From Arctopsyche grandis (taxonomy: Eukaryota; Arthropoda; Insecta; Trichoptera; Hydropsychidae), in contig NC_135358.1 of the NCBI RefSeq assembly GCF_051622035.1, positions 15,190,001-15,254,000 of the forward strand: a stretch of 64,000 nucleotides of DNA, in the 5' to 3' direction. The notes beneath the pieces are model-generated. The model ran no database searches. It worked only from the letters and a program-made list of their open reading frames with translations, and was not told the DNA's origin. The position numbers and the translations under genes were made by a program. Positions 12,641 through 24,994 of the stretch are shown here, one piece after another (positions within the stretch are counted from its first letter, which is position 1; every line of letters starts with the position of its first letter).

Positions 12641-15600
12641 ACACTTTTGCACCTCGTTGCCCTTCTAAATTTAATTTCTTCGGCTGTATTTTTTAGAAAT
12701 CAGTTGTAGTCTATTTTTACCCGATTTATGTAAGTGCGTGCGTATTATCGAATTAAATCTACTTCTACGGCGATAAATAAAATGCGGCACGTCAGTTAAA
12801 ATTTCCACTAGAGAAAACGCTAGTCGTTACAATAAAACTTCGACAACGTCGACTAGTGGTGAACGGAAACATCGTCGGAAGCATAAAAGGTACTCGCGGG
12901 TTCTTTATTACAAGCTTTTTTATTTTAGTTTTACCCGTCTAACGTTATGAAACATTTTCGTGATTCTCGACGATCTATAACGCATTGAGTGTCGTCATCG
13001 ATAATGTCGGACGTAAATAATTGGAATTACCATCTTTTTCTATATCGATTTGAGTCAATTTTATGAAAACTGTGACAAATAAAAAACCGTTTTTTTTACA
13101 AAAATAATATCCATATGCAGGCCCAACCAGGGAAGAGGGGGGGTATCAGCTGATGCTAAAAATCAGAGCCTGGCCCCCTTTTTTAAAAAGCCCGGATACT
13201 AGTACAAGTTTTTAGCTCGTAATTTTACCGATTTAAAATTCAGCACACTTCCAATCGACCCTTTTAATCGAAAACAAAAAATAGAATGGCCAGAGCACTA
13301 TCCCAATAAACATGTTTCAATAGAAAAAACTCAATATAAAATAGTATTAACAGTGGGAAAAAATCCCAAATGAAAATACGTACTTTTGACTTGAACTGGA
13401 CGACTACTTAAGAGATATTTGAAAGCTGAAAAGTACTACAAATGAAAGATAAAATACCCGACTATAGATTCCAATATTCATTTTGAACAGGAAATTGACA
13501 GATTTTGAGACATCCACCGAACACCAAGATATAGAAAAATCGCGCGATTTACAAAACACATATCTCCGAATCTCGAGCCAATCAACATTTTTTTATTACC
13601 AGATTCGTGTTCACTGGGCATAGATCTATAAGAAGTCATATCTCGTCTTTGAACCAAAAAAAAGTCGAAAGTTGTCAAAGTGTAATTAGTCTACCTGATA
13701 AAAAAAATCTTATGTGTAAAAAACGAAGTGGGCCCTTATTTACGATACTACACCAAGATCTAGAGTTTCTCTTGGCGGCTGTCCATATGTATATAAAATT
13801 ACTGCAACAAATCTCTTAAAAAATAAAGTAACTAGAATCAACTGAATTTCAAATTTTAAATAATAAAGAAAGTGCAAAGAATATATATAAAATTTACTTT
13901 CAATAACTGATATTTTTTTAGAATTAATTGGGCTTATTATTTGCCTTTTTATCATTACTTTGTAAAATAAAAGCAGTATAAAATATATAAATTTAACGAT
14001 TAAATTTTATATCCAATCTTTCAATCACAAATACAATATGAAATCCTTTCTCATATCTCTATGAACAAACAATAGCAACAAAATAACTTTGATCCACTGT
14101 TTAGTAAAAAAATCACATTTTCAAAGCAAAAGCATAATGAAAGGGAATTTAATAAAAAAATTTGTTTTCAGAAGTCTTTTATTTGCACAAATAAGAATTC
14201 TCTTCAAAAACAGAAAAAAATGCATTTTTTGACCCTCAAAAAAACATGCAATCGATATGAATTTTATTTGCCAACATTTCAGTTGACAAATACGTCGCAT
14301 GTTAATTTAAAAAAGATACACATAATAATAATAAAAATAACGTCAATCATTAGCTAACGCGAAAATTGAAAATACAAAATAAATCATATAATAATTTGTA
14401 AAATAATGATTACCTTAAGATAATTATATTTTACGTTCGACGAAAATTTTTAGTCAAATGAAAAACATTTCTACGGTCAAAACTGATACAAGTGAATATT
14501 TTCAAGAACCGTCATACAATAAATGCAATATTTCTTAGAAAATCTTATTGTGAATAGTTTGCGTGAAATGCACGGTAGTTGCTCTCCTTTAATAAGAACG
14601 TGTTAAATTGGTACGATCAATTTAATTCTAAAATATTCAAATGTAGAAACATTGTTAAAATTCATTGAATTGGAATCACTTTTGAACGTTTTGTTCAAAT
14701 TTCCAAATTGCCACGATCATCGTGTTTAGACAATATATGTATATATAAAAAAAACATAAATAATATCTTTAAAATAAATTTTGCTTAAAACTTTATCAGA
14801 TTATAATATGTATATGTATACTTAACGATATATTTTTTTTTTTTTGTAAATATAGATCTACATGAAATACATGATACATATATAAAAGTGTAATACATAG
14901 GCAGACCTTAAAAATGATCACTTGTATAGGGGAAAAAAATGCTATGTTATAAAGTTGATAGTGTGCTATGAACCGTTTTTATAAATAGTCAATGAAACTC
15001 ATTGAGTTTGCAATTCGAGTGAAATGTTGTAAGATTAAACCAGTGCCACCGTTGCACTCGATAAAATCACGAAATAAGTATAATATGTGACTTTATTTTA
15101 TAAATTTAGTTACACAGACACATGTAATGTTCAAATGTAAGTACACAATGATAGCGTTCCATTGTAACACATGTAATATGGGTAATAAATTGCAATGAAA
15201 ACTTCTAATTACAGTCAGAAAACTTAACAGCAATTGCACACTTTAAGTTGGAAGAAGTCAAAATTGACCAAATATTACCTTGTATAGTAAGGCATAGATT
15301 GTGTTTATTTCGTTTTTAAGTTTCCACTAAAATTGATTACCGATATTACATTACGAGTATTTTTATGATGAATGGCTTAACTAAGCAAATATGAAAAAAT
15401 AATTTGCAAACTATTATCATTGGTCACATTTGTGTGAAGCGAAAGTTTTCATAAATTGATTCGAAGTTAAGAGATAAGTACGTATTGTGTTTTAATCACA
15501 AAGTATCCTAGTAACATTCCCTTCAAAAAAAAAAAAAAACAAACAAATATTTAACATACTGTACATAAAAATTGGGTTGTATAATGAATATCTAATTTTT

Positions 15601-16261
15601 TGAACAAAGTAAAACTCGTGTAAATATAATAGGAAGACATTTAAATTTTGATTTAAAAATTTAACACTAATCAATAATGTTTTAATGCATCTTGAAAATT
15701 TTTAATATAAAACATTTTTGCACTGTTTACATGAAAAAGCAGTAATCTTTCTTCCGTGCTCTTTCGTTTGTGAAAAAGTGCTGAAACACCCACATATGTT
15801 AAGTAAATCCTAAGATATAATCATTTGCAGTCTTTTAATAACAGTTAATAACCATAAATTGTCTAATTGAAACTGATTGTATACATTCCTAATATGAATA
15901 ATCGCCACTCAATATACTTGTGCAGTACGAGTTCCAACGTTAACACTAAATATATAAAAAAATGTTATTGCGAGCTTTGCACAGAATAGTTTACTTCAAA
16001 CATTTATTTTAAACATGTATCTGAAACACACTGAAAGATTATTTCACTTGTACACTGATTTATATTATAAATTCAGTTTTGACATAGCGCATATATTTTA
16101 TATATTACATAGCCTAGATTGAAAATCATAGATCACTGAAATTTTGAAATATTTTTATACTATAAAAAAAATTGTTCTTCATACGAAAGTCACTTTCTTT
16201 ATTAATTACTTAAATTGTTGATAGTTTAAAAAAGTCTTACATCTAAATAGTGCTTGAAATA
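12641..16261. other. AT-rich intergenic stretch
   Basis: Lies between the lamin 5' end and the 3' end of the long frame at 16262. I see homopolymer runs and TTTATT motifs, of which one near 16197 could be a minus-strand AATAAA for the neighbouring transcript. A small inverted GGCCCAACCAGG and CCTGGCCCCC pair sits at about 13120-13180. No gene is supported. Confidence 0.6.
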
Positions 16262-17803
16262 TTAACAGGTGGTTTCAAGTAAAGGATCACAAGCGTCGGT
16301 GGGTTTTGACGATCGGTTGTCTTTAATAACTGCAGGTGTACTGTTCCACTCGGGAGAGTTTGCTGGTAATGGCTTGATGCATACTTCTGCGGGAATTGCT
16401 TCCGATTTTATGCAATTTGTTGTCTCACAATTAACAATTTTATTGAGAACATCTTTGCTTTGTAATTTATCCATTTCTGTGTTGTTTTCATTTGGCAATG
16501 TTTTATAATTCACTCTTGGGGACAAATGACGAGGAGATGGTTTCGGTGATATTGCAAATGGTTGGTTATTGCACAAGCAAGTTAATTCATTTTTATCATC
16601 CAGATGAAATTTTTCGGCGTTATGGGAGCATTTTGATGAATTTATTGATGATGTCTTTGGTTCATTTCTCAAGAAGACTGGAGATTTCTTCCCTACTCCA
16701 TACATTCTTTCGGCGCATAAGCGAGATGGACTAGGTTGAGATGATAGTAAATCTATTGGTTTTTCGATAACAGTTGGAGAAGTCTTAAAAACTCGATTTC
16801 CATTAGACTTTGAACATTTACATTCTGACGACCAGCATATATCACAAGATATGGAGGAAAATCTATCTAACTTCGCCTGTAAGAGACTGTTACAATTTGA
16901 AATTTGTAAAGTCGTAGAAGTCTCCAACTTCTTTCCATCGAAGCTATTTTTTTGCTTAGACAAAGATCTACTTTTTCTATACAATCGCTGTCGAGACTGA
17001 GAATTCTCTTTGGAGAAATCGTGAAGTACCCACGGTCCTGTGTCTGTTGGATGATCAAATGAAAGATGATTGGCTCGTGCCAATTTTCCACCAGTTTTAA
17101 AATCACTTGCATTCATCTTAGTCCACGGATCTGATGGAACGTAAACCAGTTGGCTGCTACTTTTATCTGCAAGCATAGGTCCTACCTTTAGGAGTAGTGG
17201 ATTAGCATCCGGTATAGATATCACGGAAACATTGGGAGAGGTGCGTTCACTGCAAATTTTTCGTGGACTGCACTTGGGCGAAAGACTCTTCTCACATTTA
17301 GCAAGTATAGAGCTAAGCGTACTGATTTCTGCATGTGGAGAAAATTCAACAGCTAAATTTGTTATCGAAGACCGTTGTACTGGAATACTTAGAGGTGGCG
17401 GTTTAATTGTTTGTTTTAGACCAGGTCGAGCTCCGAGTGAGTGAGAGCGTGGATGAGGTCGACGCGGAAGCAAGGCACGAGGGGGAGCAGGAGAGGAGGG
17501 GCAAACACATTTAGGAGTCACATCACTGTTACTTCGTGAGTGTATGGCACGCCATTCTTTTTTTATGGAACCATCAGGAGAACAAGCTTTAGTTATACTA
17601 ATGCTCACATTATGCTTATCTTTTATCGCCTCCAAATGATCATTGCTAGATATCAGAACGAGTCTTTGGATATCAGAGTCCCCCAAAGGTGAAAGACGTT
17701 TAGTGTTAATACCATCACTTCGATGTATAGGACTGTTAGGTATTCGATCGACACTTGTGTACTTTTTGGGGCCGGCCAAGTGGTTGGACCCGGCCCCTGC
17801 TAG
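16262..17803 (-). CDS. 513-residue ORF without an early ATG, downstream and in frame with ABHD17
   Basis: The frame is open for 513 codons from just after a TAG at 17806-17804 to a TAA at 16264-16262. Its first ATG is codon 210, so it cannot be a simple single-exon gene starting at its 5' end. The product is Ser/Pro-rich and probably disordered. It has basic, phosphosite-like stretches (SRSNSDVTPK, LSPKCSPRK), small Cys clusters (CDICWSSECKC; CSHN with a later CLC), and a SDPWTKM motif. I do not recognise it. Upstream of the TAG the frame stays open through 17872-17807, preceded by an excellent acceptor (T-run then CTTTCAG, exon start 17874). That exon joins in phase to a possible donor at 17980, 11 codons after the ABHD17 stop. 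It may be a readthrough or alternatively spliced ABHD17 tail, or a separate gene with an unseen first exon. Confidence 0.7.
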   Translation of the reverse strand, partial: LAGAGSNHLAGPKKYTSVDRIPNSPIHRSDGINTKRLSPLGDSDIQRLVLISSNDHLEAIKDKHNVSISITKACSPDGSIKKEWRAIHSRSNSDVTPKCVCPSSPAPPRALLPRRPHPRSHSLGARPGLKQTIKPPPLSIPVQRSSITNLAVEFSPHAEISTLSSILAKCEKSLSPKCSPRKICSERTSPNVSVISIPDANPLLLKVGPMLADKSSSQLVYVPSDPWTKMNASDFKTGGKLARANHLSFDHPTDTGPWVLHDFSKENSQSRQRLYRKSRSLSKQKNSFDGKKLETSTTLQISNCNSLLQAKLDRFSSISCDICWSSECKCSKSNGNRVFKTSPTVIEKPIDLLSSQPSPSRLCAERMYGVGKKSPVFLRNEPKTSSINSSKCSHNAEKFHLDDKNELTCLCNNQPFAISPKPSPRHLSPRVNYKTLPNENNTEMDKLQSKDVLNKIVNCETTNCIKSEAIPAEVCIKPLPANSPEWNSTPAVIKDNRSSKPTDACDPLLETTC

Positions 17804-17874
17804 CTATAGTAATTTTTCAGTTACGGAACTGGTGGTACCCGAACTGACTGTTGAGACTGGATTTGCATCTTCAC
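17804..17874 (-). CDS. Candidate short exon ending in TAG, in frame with the 513-residue ORF
   Basis: It starts after a strong acceptor with a polypyrimidine run and encodes GEDANPVSTVSSGTTSSV followed by TEKLL, a Ser/Thr-rich segment like the frame that follows. It ends at TAG with CTA after it. The entry phase is 1, matching a GT donor after 17980. A second AG directly before 17803 could instead serve as an acceptor of phase 0. Whether it is translated is inference. Confidence 0.45.
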
Positions 17875-18013
17875 CTGAAAGAATTAAAAAAAAAGGGTGA
17901 TAAAACAATATATTTCAGTGCATAATGTATTTGGCTTGGCTAATTTTCTGCTTTAACATTTAAATAAATAAACAAATACCCGTTTTGTTCTGGCCGGGAG
18001 CCTGCAGTCGTTG

Positions 18014-21000
18014 TCAGTTGACCAATTCAACAGACACAAATTGTTTAAGTCGTTCTACATATTGATTATACAGTTCGACATCATTGTGACCGGCTCCCTG
18101 TAATCAAATTTAACATATTAAAAATCACATTTTTCGAAAACATGTTTCATCACATTGTGGCGCGATTCATAAATTAAGTTCATACCTCCACCCATAGCGG
18201 CTCGACTGCCCTTTGGCATCTCTCATATATAGCAAGTCCATGTGAAAAATCTATTACTTCATCCTCAGTTCCATGAATAACGAGAACCGGAGATGTTACC
18301 TTTGGAACTTTGTCAATGCTGCAACATAAATAAAACACAAGCTTAAAAATAAGAAAAAAAATAATAATAAGTTTGTACACAAAATTTTAAAATGAAAAAG
18401 GAATGACGCAAGTGATATAAAAATTCATATAAGCAATCGAATGACTTGTTGAAAAAAAAAAAGGAACTCAAACACAGATAAAGGAAAGAAAATTCTAAAT
18501 AAAAGTACCCATGTATATCCAACGATTAAATTAAAGCCAGTCCCGTATCAAATTCACACTGCTCTAACCAACCGAACACTGATAACATAAATGAGTCACA
18601 AAACTTGTCCGTATAAAATTACTATACCTTTCATGGGGACGCGACAATTGGTTCAAGTCCAAAAGGTTCAACGACAAAATGTACCCGAAAATTAGTGCAC
18701 TGACAAAATGTCCATGGAAATAATCAAGAACCCCTAACATTTAAACTAATTCAATGACATCTTAAAATGATATTCAATGAGTCACAATGACATTCGCTTA
18801 AAATGTAATTGTTCAATTTAAATAAGAATATGTTGGTGCGGTTGAGAACACCTGTAATTTATACTAATTTAATAACATCTGCGATCTATACGATAAAAAG
18901 TACCATATACATCGATAAATATAATACAATAAAAAGTTACTTTTTCCATTAAAATAGGAAAATTTAGGATTTTTGAACATTTTGTCGCTTGAACATTATT
19001 TCCGTGGACATTTTGTCGCGGGTACATTTTGTCAGTGCACTAATTTTCGGGTACATTTTGTCGTTGAACCTTTTGGACTTGCACCAATTGTCGTATAACC
19101 ACCTTTCATACCATAAATTTAATATAGGAAATGTAGTGATAGTTTGAGAATGATTTCTCGTTTGCAAAAAATCCTAAATAACTAACCAAAACACATTCAA
19201 GTTCTAAATACAATGCACATCTGTATTATTCTGGCGTTATTATACTTATCAAATGACATAATTTGCAATATCATTTGCATAATATTTAAACATGATTATG
19301 AGGAAATCGAGTTCAAAATGCTATCAAACTTTTTATATACCTAAACCAATATTGCATAAAATTATCATATGTAGTATTATTTTAAAATATGTAAATCGTA
19401 TATATACACTTAAAAAACACTTGACATTTCGCAATAGTAATTTTCAACATGTATTTTTTTTTAATTCAGTTGATATTAAAAAAAATCGCAATCTAGTGAA
19501 TTGCAACAGCACAGCAAAAGCAAATTGACTTGTTTGTTTTATTATCATCATTATATCTTGTTAAAACATTAATAAAACAAATATGCAACGATCAATATGA
19601 AACGTCTGCAAAGTATCAATGTACAAATACTGATGCGTTTAAAATAAACAAACTCTAAAAAGTGAAATTGATGACAACAGTCTACTTAATCTAAGCAATG
19701 GGAATTGTTTAATTTGTATGCATAAATTTCGAAATAATCACAAGGAAAACGGTTCGTCTAAAGTTCAACTTCATAAACCGAGTAATGACTTAATTAATTG
19801 GTTGCTTCAATATAACATAAAAAATATCATTCATAAGTTTAAATTTAAGCACACTGAAATGAAAATCAAACTATGTACATGTTATAAGAAAATAATAGAC
19901 AAAAGAATCAATGACCACATTTCAAAGACAAAGGACACATTTTGAAATAAAACTACGGAGTCATAAATACATATATTCATAAGTCTCGAAATATGCGGTT
20001 GGTTACACATTTAATTGGTGTCATTTGTGGTAGCATATAAAACGAGATTGTGAACATGTCTTTCTACAGACTATCTTCATATTATAAAAACTAACTGTAT
20101 ATATGGTTTCATAGAATGCTTCAACAAATATTTCAATATTTAACTATATTTACTATTGACAGCTCGGACAGTTCAGTTGTTGATGGCAAATATGGGACTT
20201 TAATTTTTACTCATGCCAACGCCAAGAACTTGCCATTGTAAGATAAATTCTACTTGTAATATGTAGTCTTAACGAATGCGTAATTGTTAATACTTATACA
20301 TAGACATACATCTAGGTGAATATTAAACTTAATGCTTCATGTTAGAAATTTTATATGCGCTAGTAAATGATGTTGGAAAATTTACTCGAATCACAATAAA
20401 TTATTAATTTGAATTCTACGTCGCAAAACAAAACATCTGGAATAGTTGAAAGAAACAATATACTGAACTCGGAAAAATAAAGTTTTAGTATCCATTATTA
20501 TTACACGGTTTTAAGTTCCTTGGTTATACTTAGTGGATTGTGTAAAGTTGCTGACATTTAGAACATGTCATTGTATTTTTACTCAAATGTTGACGAGTAA
20601 CCCAGTATGCAGAGTAGATTCGTTTGCGAACAATAACATACCGATGTTGCTAGACGTCAGATATTTTATATTTCTTCTGGAGTTAAACTTCATTTGAAAG
20701 TGTTATTGTCGTCTTCCTGCCATTTACTGCATGTTGTTAGTTATGAAGTTTCAAAGTAAAACTCAAATTTACCAATGACTGCGAGTAATTTAGTGCTGTT
20801 GACTTAAAATCGTACCCTAATAAAGACCATGCAATTTAAATAAAAATTATGCTTTATAGTCTGTTCGCTGTAGGACTATATTCAGGACTAGATATAGGGA
20901 GGAATTAGCACGGGCCATAAACAATGTCTGTCCATGGTAGCCACCTACGTCCGAATACGGATTCGGCATTAGAAGAAAAATAGGTACATTCTGTCTCTTA

Positions 21001-23061
21001 CACCCCCCTCTTGAACAGTTTCAATAATTGAATACACAAATAGTAAGAAATTTTAAATATAATTATAATCCAAAATTACAAGGCCAAAAAGTTTTAATTG
21101 TGTCCAAAAGTGATTCGAATAGGTTATTGATTCTGACCAGCCGTCTCTGAATGAATTTGACTTCAAATGATGACGGATTATTCCTCGGTCGTTTATTACG
21201 TTACTGTATTTGAATATGTACACCAGGGTGTGGATTAACCGAGTTGTATTGTAGATTGACTTAGTAATGTTCACATCCAGTTTTTTCCAATTCTTCAATC
21301 GCGGTTAGCCATTTCGACTAATAAGCATTTCTGAGTTTCCAGACACAGTCCTCCGAAATCCACTGTCATGGAAGTTTTCTACTGGTATTATTCTTTCTCT
21401 TTGTAAACAAGCTTTCAATGATTGATCTTTTACCTCCTGTTTATTGTTTTGGTAGGCTTAGTTTCACCAATTTCTCCTGGCTCTTTGTTTCTGTACTTGA
21501 ATAGAATTTGCCATCAATTTTGAATAAGATTAATAATTTTATGTTTATTACAGCTACATACATGTATGTAATGAAAACAAAACCTCTAAAATTCAAAATT
21601 TCTAGGATAATAAATAATTTGTTTTTAATAAATATTGAATTAAAAGTCGAGATAAGTTGAAACATATTAGAGATTTTGGAAAATGTTTCTGGAATGATTA
21701 CTATGATGATCCTAGTACTGAGCCGACGAGACAATTATAGCAACGGAGAGTTAATTTAACGAGAATTGATTATAATTCCTCCTTTGCACCACATCAACTC
21801 TCTGGCCTGATGATACAAGAAACGAACGACCATCACAAATGGTATACGACTGTCGCCGAACCAATTTCCATGTCAGATGTTGACTTTCATTCGACGAGAC
21901 AACTTTTCTTCCATACAGTGTCTCCACTTCAGAGACTCCTTTTTTAAATGAGAATGTCATTCCATCTTCATTCGTATAGTGAATAAGTTTTAAATGAAAA
22001 AACAAAAACAAAACTTTATCTATTGTTAGTATATACATACGTACAAATGTAGATAAAGAAAAAATATTTTGTTTCAATGTAAAAATAAATAAATCAAAAC
22101 AAAGGAATTTTTTTTACGTTCTTCCAATGTTTACATCGCATTTCTCGAAAGGGACATCGTGTACGTTTTATCTAATCGTCTTTTTACAGCGGACGGACTA
22201 TAGTTCCGCGTGCAAGTATCGGATATTCTGCATTGTAGTCTGCACTGAAACGATAGAGAGTAGGTGAGAATGTTTGTTGGAGGTTTCGTGGTTTGTATAC
22301 CTGGGGAAGGCGTCGAAGAACCAAGTCCGTTTGGTGTTGGGGAAGGCGACTCGCATGCCGGACATGAGCGGGGAGTGCAAGATGACGGCGCCGACCTCGT
22401 AGCGCGAGGCCAGGTCTACGGTGGGAACGGTGCCGATGCTCTGGCCGTAGAGGATGATGTTCTCGGGGCTGACGCCGTAGCGGGTGCGGAGGGCGTGCCA
22501 GGCCGCCTCGATGTCGGCGTAGAGGTTCTTCTCGGAGGGGCGGCCGCCGCTGACGCCGTAGCCCGAGTAGTCGTACGAGAAGATGTTGCAGTTGATGCGC
22601 GTGCCCAGGCCCAGGTAGAAGCTGCTCATCTGGCCCAGGTCGACGGCGTTGCCGTGCGAGAACAGGATCGTGAACTTGGCGTCGGGCTGGCAGCGCACGA
22701 ACAGGCACGCGATCCGGTTGCCGCGGGCCGTGCGCGAGAAGAACCCCTCCACCGAGTCGCGGTCGCGCTCCGAGTACTGCCACTCGGCGCGCTCCGTCAG
22801 CTGCAGCGACAGCCGCGGCTCCTCTCCGGCTCCGGCTCCGGCTCCACTTCCTGTCGCTGTGGACGCGCTTCCGGTAGCCGTGGTGGTGGCCGGGGCTGCG
22901 GGGGCTGCGGTGGTGGCGGTGGCGGGGGCGGGGGCGGGAGCGGCCGGCAGCAGGGCGTAGGTGGGCTCGGGCGGCAGGAAGGCCAACTTGGCGGCGATGC
23001 GCGCGGGGCACGGCGGCCAGCAGAACAGGCAGCACAGCTCCGACAGCGACAGCCCGTTCAT
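18014..23061 (-). CDS. Abhd17: ABHD17 protein depalmitoylase (alpha/beta hydrolase)
   Basis: Serine hydrolase that removes palmitate from membrane proteins such as N-Ras and PSD-95 in vertebrates. Three coding exons at 23061-22301, 18318-18186 and 18097-18014 give 325 residues, close to vertebrate ABHD17 (about 310-330). The N terminus carries the Cys cluster CCLFCWPPC, the site of its own palmitoylation and membrane anchoring. Then comes an Ala/Pro/Thr-rich linker (about residues 40-82) and the hydrolase core with [17 protein letters not shown]. The nucleophile elbow GQSIG places Ser208; IHGTEDEV gives Asp273 and GAGHND gives His302, so the catalytic triad is complete. The start is the conserved MNGLSLSEL; no upstream in-frame ATG is seen. 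Exon 1 is very GC-rich and intron 1 is 4.0 kb. A long open frame follows the stop. Confidence 0.96.
18319..22300 (-). other. ABHD17 intron 1
   Basis: AT-rich intron of 4.0 kb. It contains the family A inverted-repeat element at 18635-19100. Elsewhere only short open frames occur (for example 19718-19945 plus, 21441-21734 minus and 21751-22077 minus), without splice context or recognisable homology. Confidence 0.65.
18635..19100. mobile_element. Inverted-repeat element, family A copy 2
   Basis: A 466-bp element with ends GGGGACGCGACAATTGG and CCAATTGTCG followed by TATAACC. It is flanked by a perfect 9-bp duplication, ACCTTTCAT, at 18626-18634 and 19101-19109. Its right two thirds match the copy at 9630-9937 closely, including the AAAAAGTTACTTTTTCC core and repeated ACATTTTGTCG units. 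The left arm is longer here and reads through TAGTGCACTGACAAAATG. No coding capacity is seen. Confidence 0.85.
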
Positions 23062-23560
23062 GGCTGCGGCTACCTCTCCCCTGAGGGCGTGTCGCTCCCC
23101 TCGCCCCTCCCGCGCCCTCGCCCTCGCCCTCACCCGCTCCGTCTCCGTCTCCGTCGCTGTCTCCGGCTCCGACACCGGCACGGCTGGCACTGCTCGTACT
23201 CCTCGCACTGCTCGCACTCCTCGCGCGCGCTCAGCCCCCTCTCCGTCTCGACACTGAACCTTCGCCGCGGACGATCGACACTGGCCGCTCGACGGCCGAC
23301 TCCACACACGAACACACACACATTCCGGCCTATTTATCGCGGCTCGTAGCACCGCCTTTTGCGACCTATGCTCTTTCTGCTTCCTTTGTTTGATTCGATT
23401 GATTTAGTTATTCTCCCATTCCTCCGTTTCTTAAATTCACTGGATGGGTGCCATTAACATTTGTCACGTCTCTCTTTTCAGTCTCTGCACCACTTCGTAA
23501 GTTATGGAAGTCGCGACCATTTAGAAAGGTTGAGTTAGTGTATTTAATTATGATTTTATT
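23062..23560 (-). promoter_or_regulatory. ABHD17 GC-rich leader and likely promoter
   Basis: CpG-rich DNA continues upstream of the ABHD17 ATG to about 23350 and then drops to AT-rich. A minus-strand ATG at 23321 opens a 63-codon frame that ends before the main start, a possible uORF if transcription starts upstream of it. No TATA box stands out. Confidence 0.4.
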
Positions 23561-24000
23561 AGGAATTCTTTTTATTTATTTATTTGGAAAATTTACAGTT
23601 TATAAAGTTACATAGATTGATAGTAAAAAAACATAATTATGTTAAGTAAACCATTAATAATTTTCACATATAGGTAAAAAAAGAAAAGCTCAAACATTTA
23701 AAATAAGAAACAAAAATGATAATAGAGTAAGATAGTAAGAGAAAACAAAAAGAAAAAAATAGAAATAACAGTATAATAAAAATATCAAAATAATAAGAAT
23801 AATAATATGATAAAAATTATGAAATAATAAAAATAATATAATATATAACAAAAAACAAAAAGACAAAATAAATACATCAAAATAAAAATTCATAATCACA
23901 ATCGTAAATTTTCAATAAAATTAATCATCGAAAAACAAATTTGCAATAATCGCTCTAGCTTGTAAAGCATTAATATTAAATAAGTCAAACATAGAAATTG
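23561..24000 (-). mobile_element. Decayed LINE-like 3' end, minus orientation
   Basis: Read on the minus strand, an extremely AT-rich stretch ends with GTAAATTTTCCAAATAAATA and further TAAA repeats at about 23571-23595. A near-identical tail recurs at 24440-24475. TAAA-type tails are common in insect non-LTR elements. No reverse-transcriptase residues can be recognised here, so the class is a guess. Confidence 0.35.
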
Positions 24001-24240
24001 TTAAAATTAGTGTGTTGACGGTGGAGCTTGTACGCCAGATGAATGAGCTTTTTTTTCTATGTCATGTTTTATTTAGTTATCTTTTCTTTATTTAATTTGT
24101 ATATTTGTATATATAATTTGTTTATTTAACTTGTATTTTTTTCCTTTTGTACTTCTTAATCTTTTTAGCACACTCGTTGCTTTGGAGCAATCTGTTGGAC
24201 GAGTGTGCTTGATTAATTGATGTTGTAAAAATAAATAAAA
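24001..24240 (+). repeat. Hairpin followed by an AATAAA-rich tail, LINE-3'-end-like
   Basis: AGCACACTCGT and ACGAGTGTGCT form an inverted pair around a small TGCTTTGGAGCA loop at about 24167-24210. This is followed by GTTGTAAAAATAAATAAAAT. A hairpin before an A-rich repeated tail is typical of a retroposon 3' end. It could also be a transcript terminator. Confidence 0.4.
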
Positions 24241-24435
24241 TAAAAAATTTGATTATTTCGCTCAAAACGTTCTCGCGCACCACAATCGTTGCCGCAAAAA
24301 TTGCGAATACGGAATATCTGGCACTCGAGTTCTCGTTAGTGCAATACTTCGCGGCGTGAACGGCTTTCGATTTATGGAGTTTTTGGGCGCCAGAAGTTCC
24401 GTGATCCAGATTTTATTGACGTGCGCGCTAGATCG

Positions 24436-24600
24436 CTTTTTATCTATTTATTTATTTTTGGAAAATTTACAATTTAATTCATTACAAATAATAATAACAA
24501 TATAATTATTAATAAAAAAAAAACCGTTTATAAAATTTTCGCATATATAATATTATATATAAGATAAAAAATTTAAATATTAAAAATTAACAAAAGAAAT
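24436..24600 (-). repeat. Second copy of the AT-rich tail at 23571
   Basis: TATTTATTTTTGGAAAATTT here matches the tail at 23571-23600 over about 40 bp, including the following ACAATTTA- or ACAGTTTA-type text. Probably another retroposon 3' end in minus orientation. Confidence 0.4.
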
Positions 24601-24915
24601 AATAATAATATTGACAACAGTAGTACCAATGATAGTAGTAAAAAATAATATTAATAATAACCTATATTACAATTATAAAGACTCATTTCGGGGTTCCCAA
24701 TCGCGCGCTTTTTTTTCAATTTATGATAAACCGCCGCTACAAACAAAAGCACAATTTACGTTATTATTAATCAATTTAAATATTTTTTTGATTTTATTGT
24801 ACTGTTAGATAAATTGCGGTTTTTTTAATAGAACGGTGATATGCGGTTGTTCTAGTACTATATTGCTGGACAACCGTCGCATTCTTCGACGAAAAGATCT
24901 CTCAGACTGTATTCC

Positions 24916-24994
24916 TTGGGGGGTGGTAGCCTCATGTAGAGGGCTTTTTGGTCGACTTAATTGACCATTAAAGTGAGTTTATACATAAATTAAT
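24916..24994. repeat. Dispersed repeat, copy 2 (G-run then CCTCATGTAGAGGGCT)
   Basis: Shares CCTCATGTAGAGGGCT and the following order of motifs with 11189-11275. Class unknown. Confidence 0.55.

Noticed and set aside
11899-12696. 265-codon open frame on the plus strand opposite lamin exon 1, and two further plus-strand frames there
   Set aside because: Antisense shadows of the lamin exon and its GC-rich leader; no recognisable motifs.
21751-22077. 108-codon minus-strand frame with a stretch loosely like a fatty-acid-binding protein ([10 protein letters not shown])
   Set aside because: Only a handful of residues match, the family's other motifs are missing and there is no exon structure.
22264-23349. 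361-codon open frame on the plus strand opposite ABHD17 exon 1
   Set aside because: It is antisense to a confidently identified, GC-rich coding exon; GC-rich DNA lacks stops in all frames, and the translation is low-complexity Gly/Ala/Arg.
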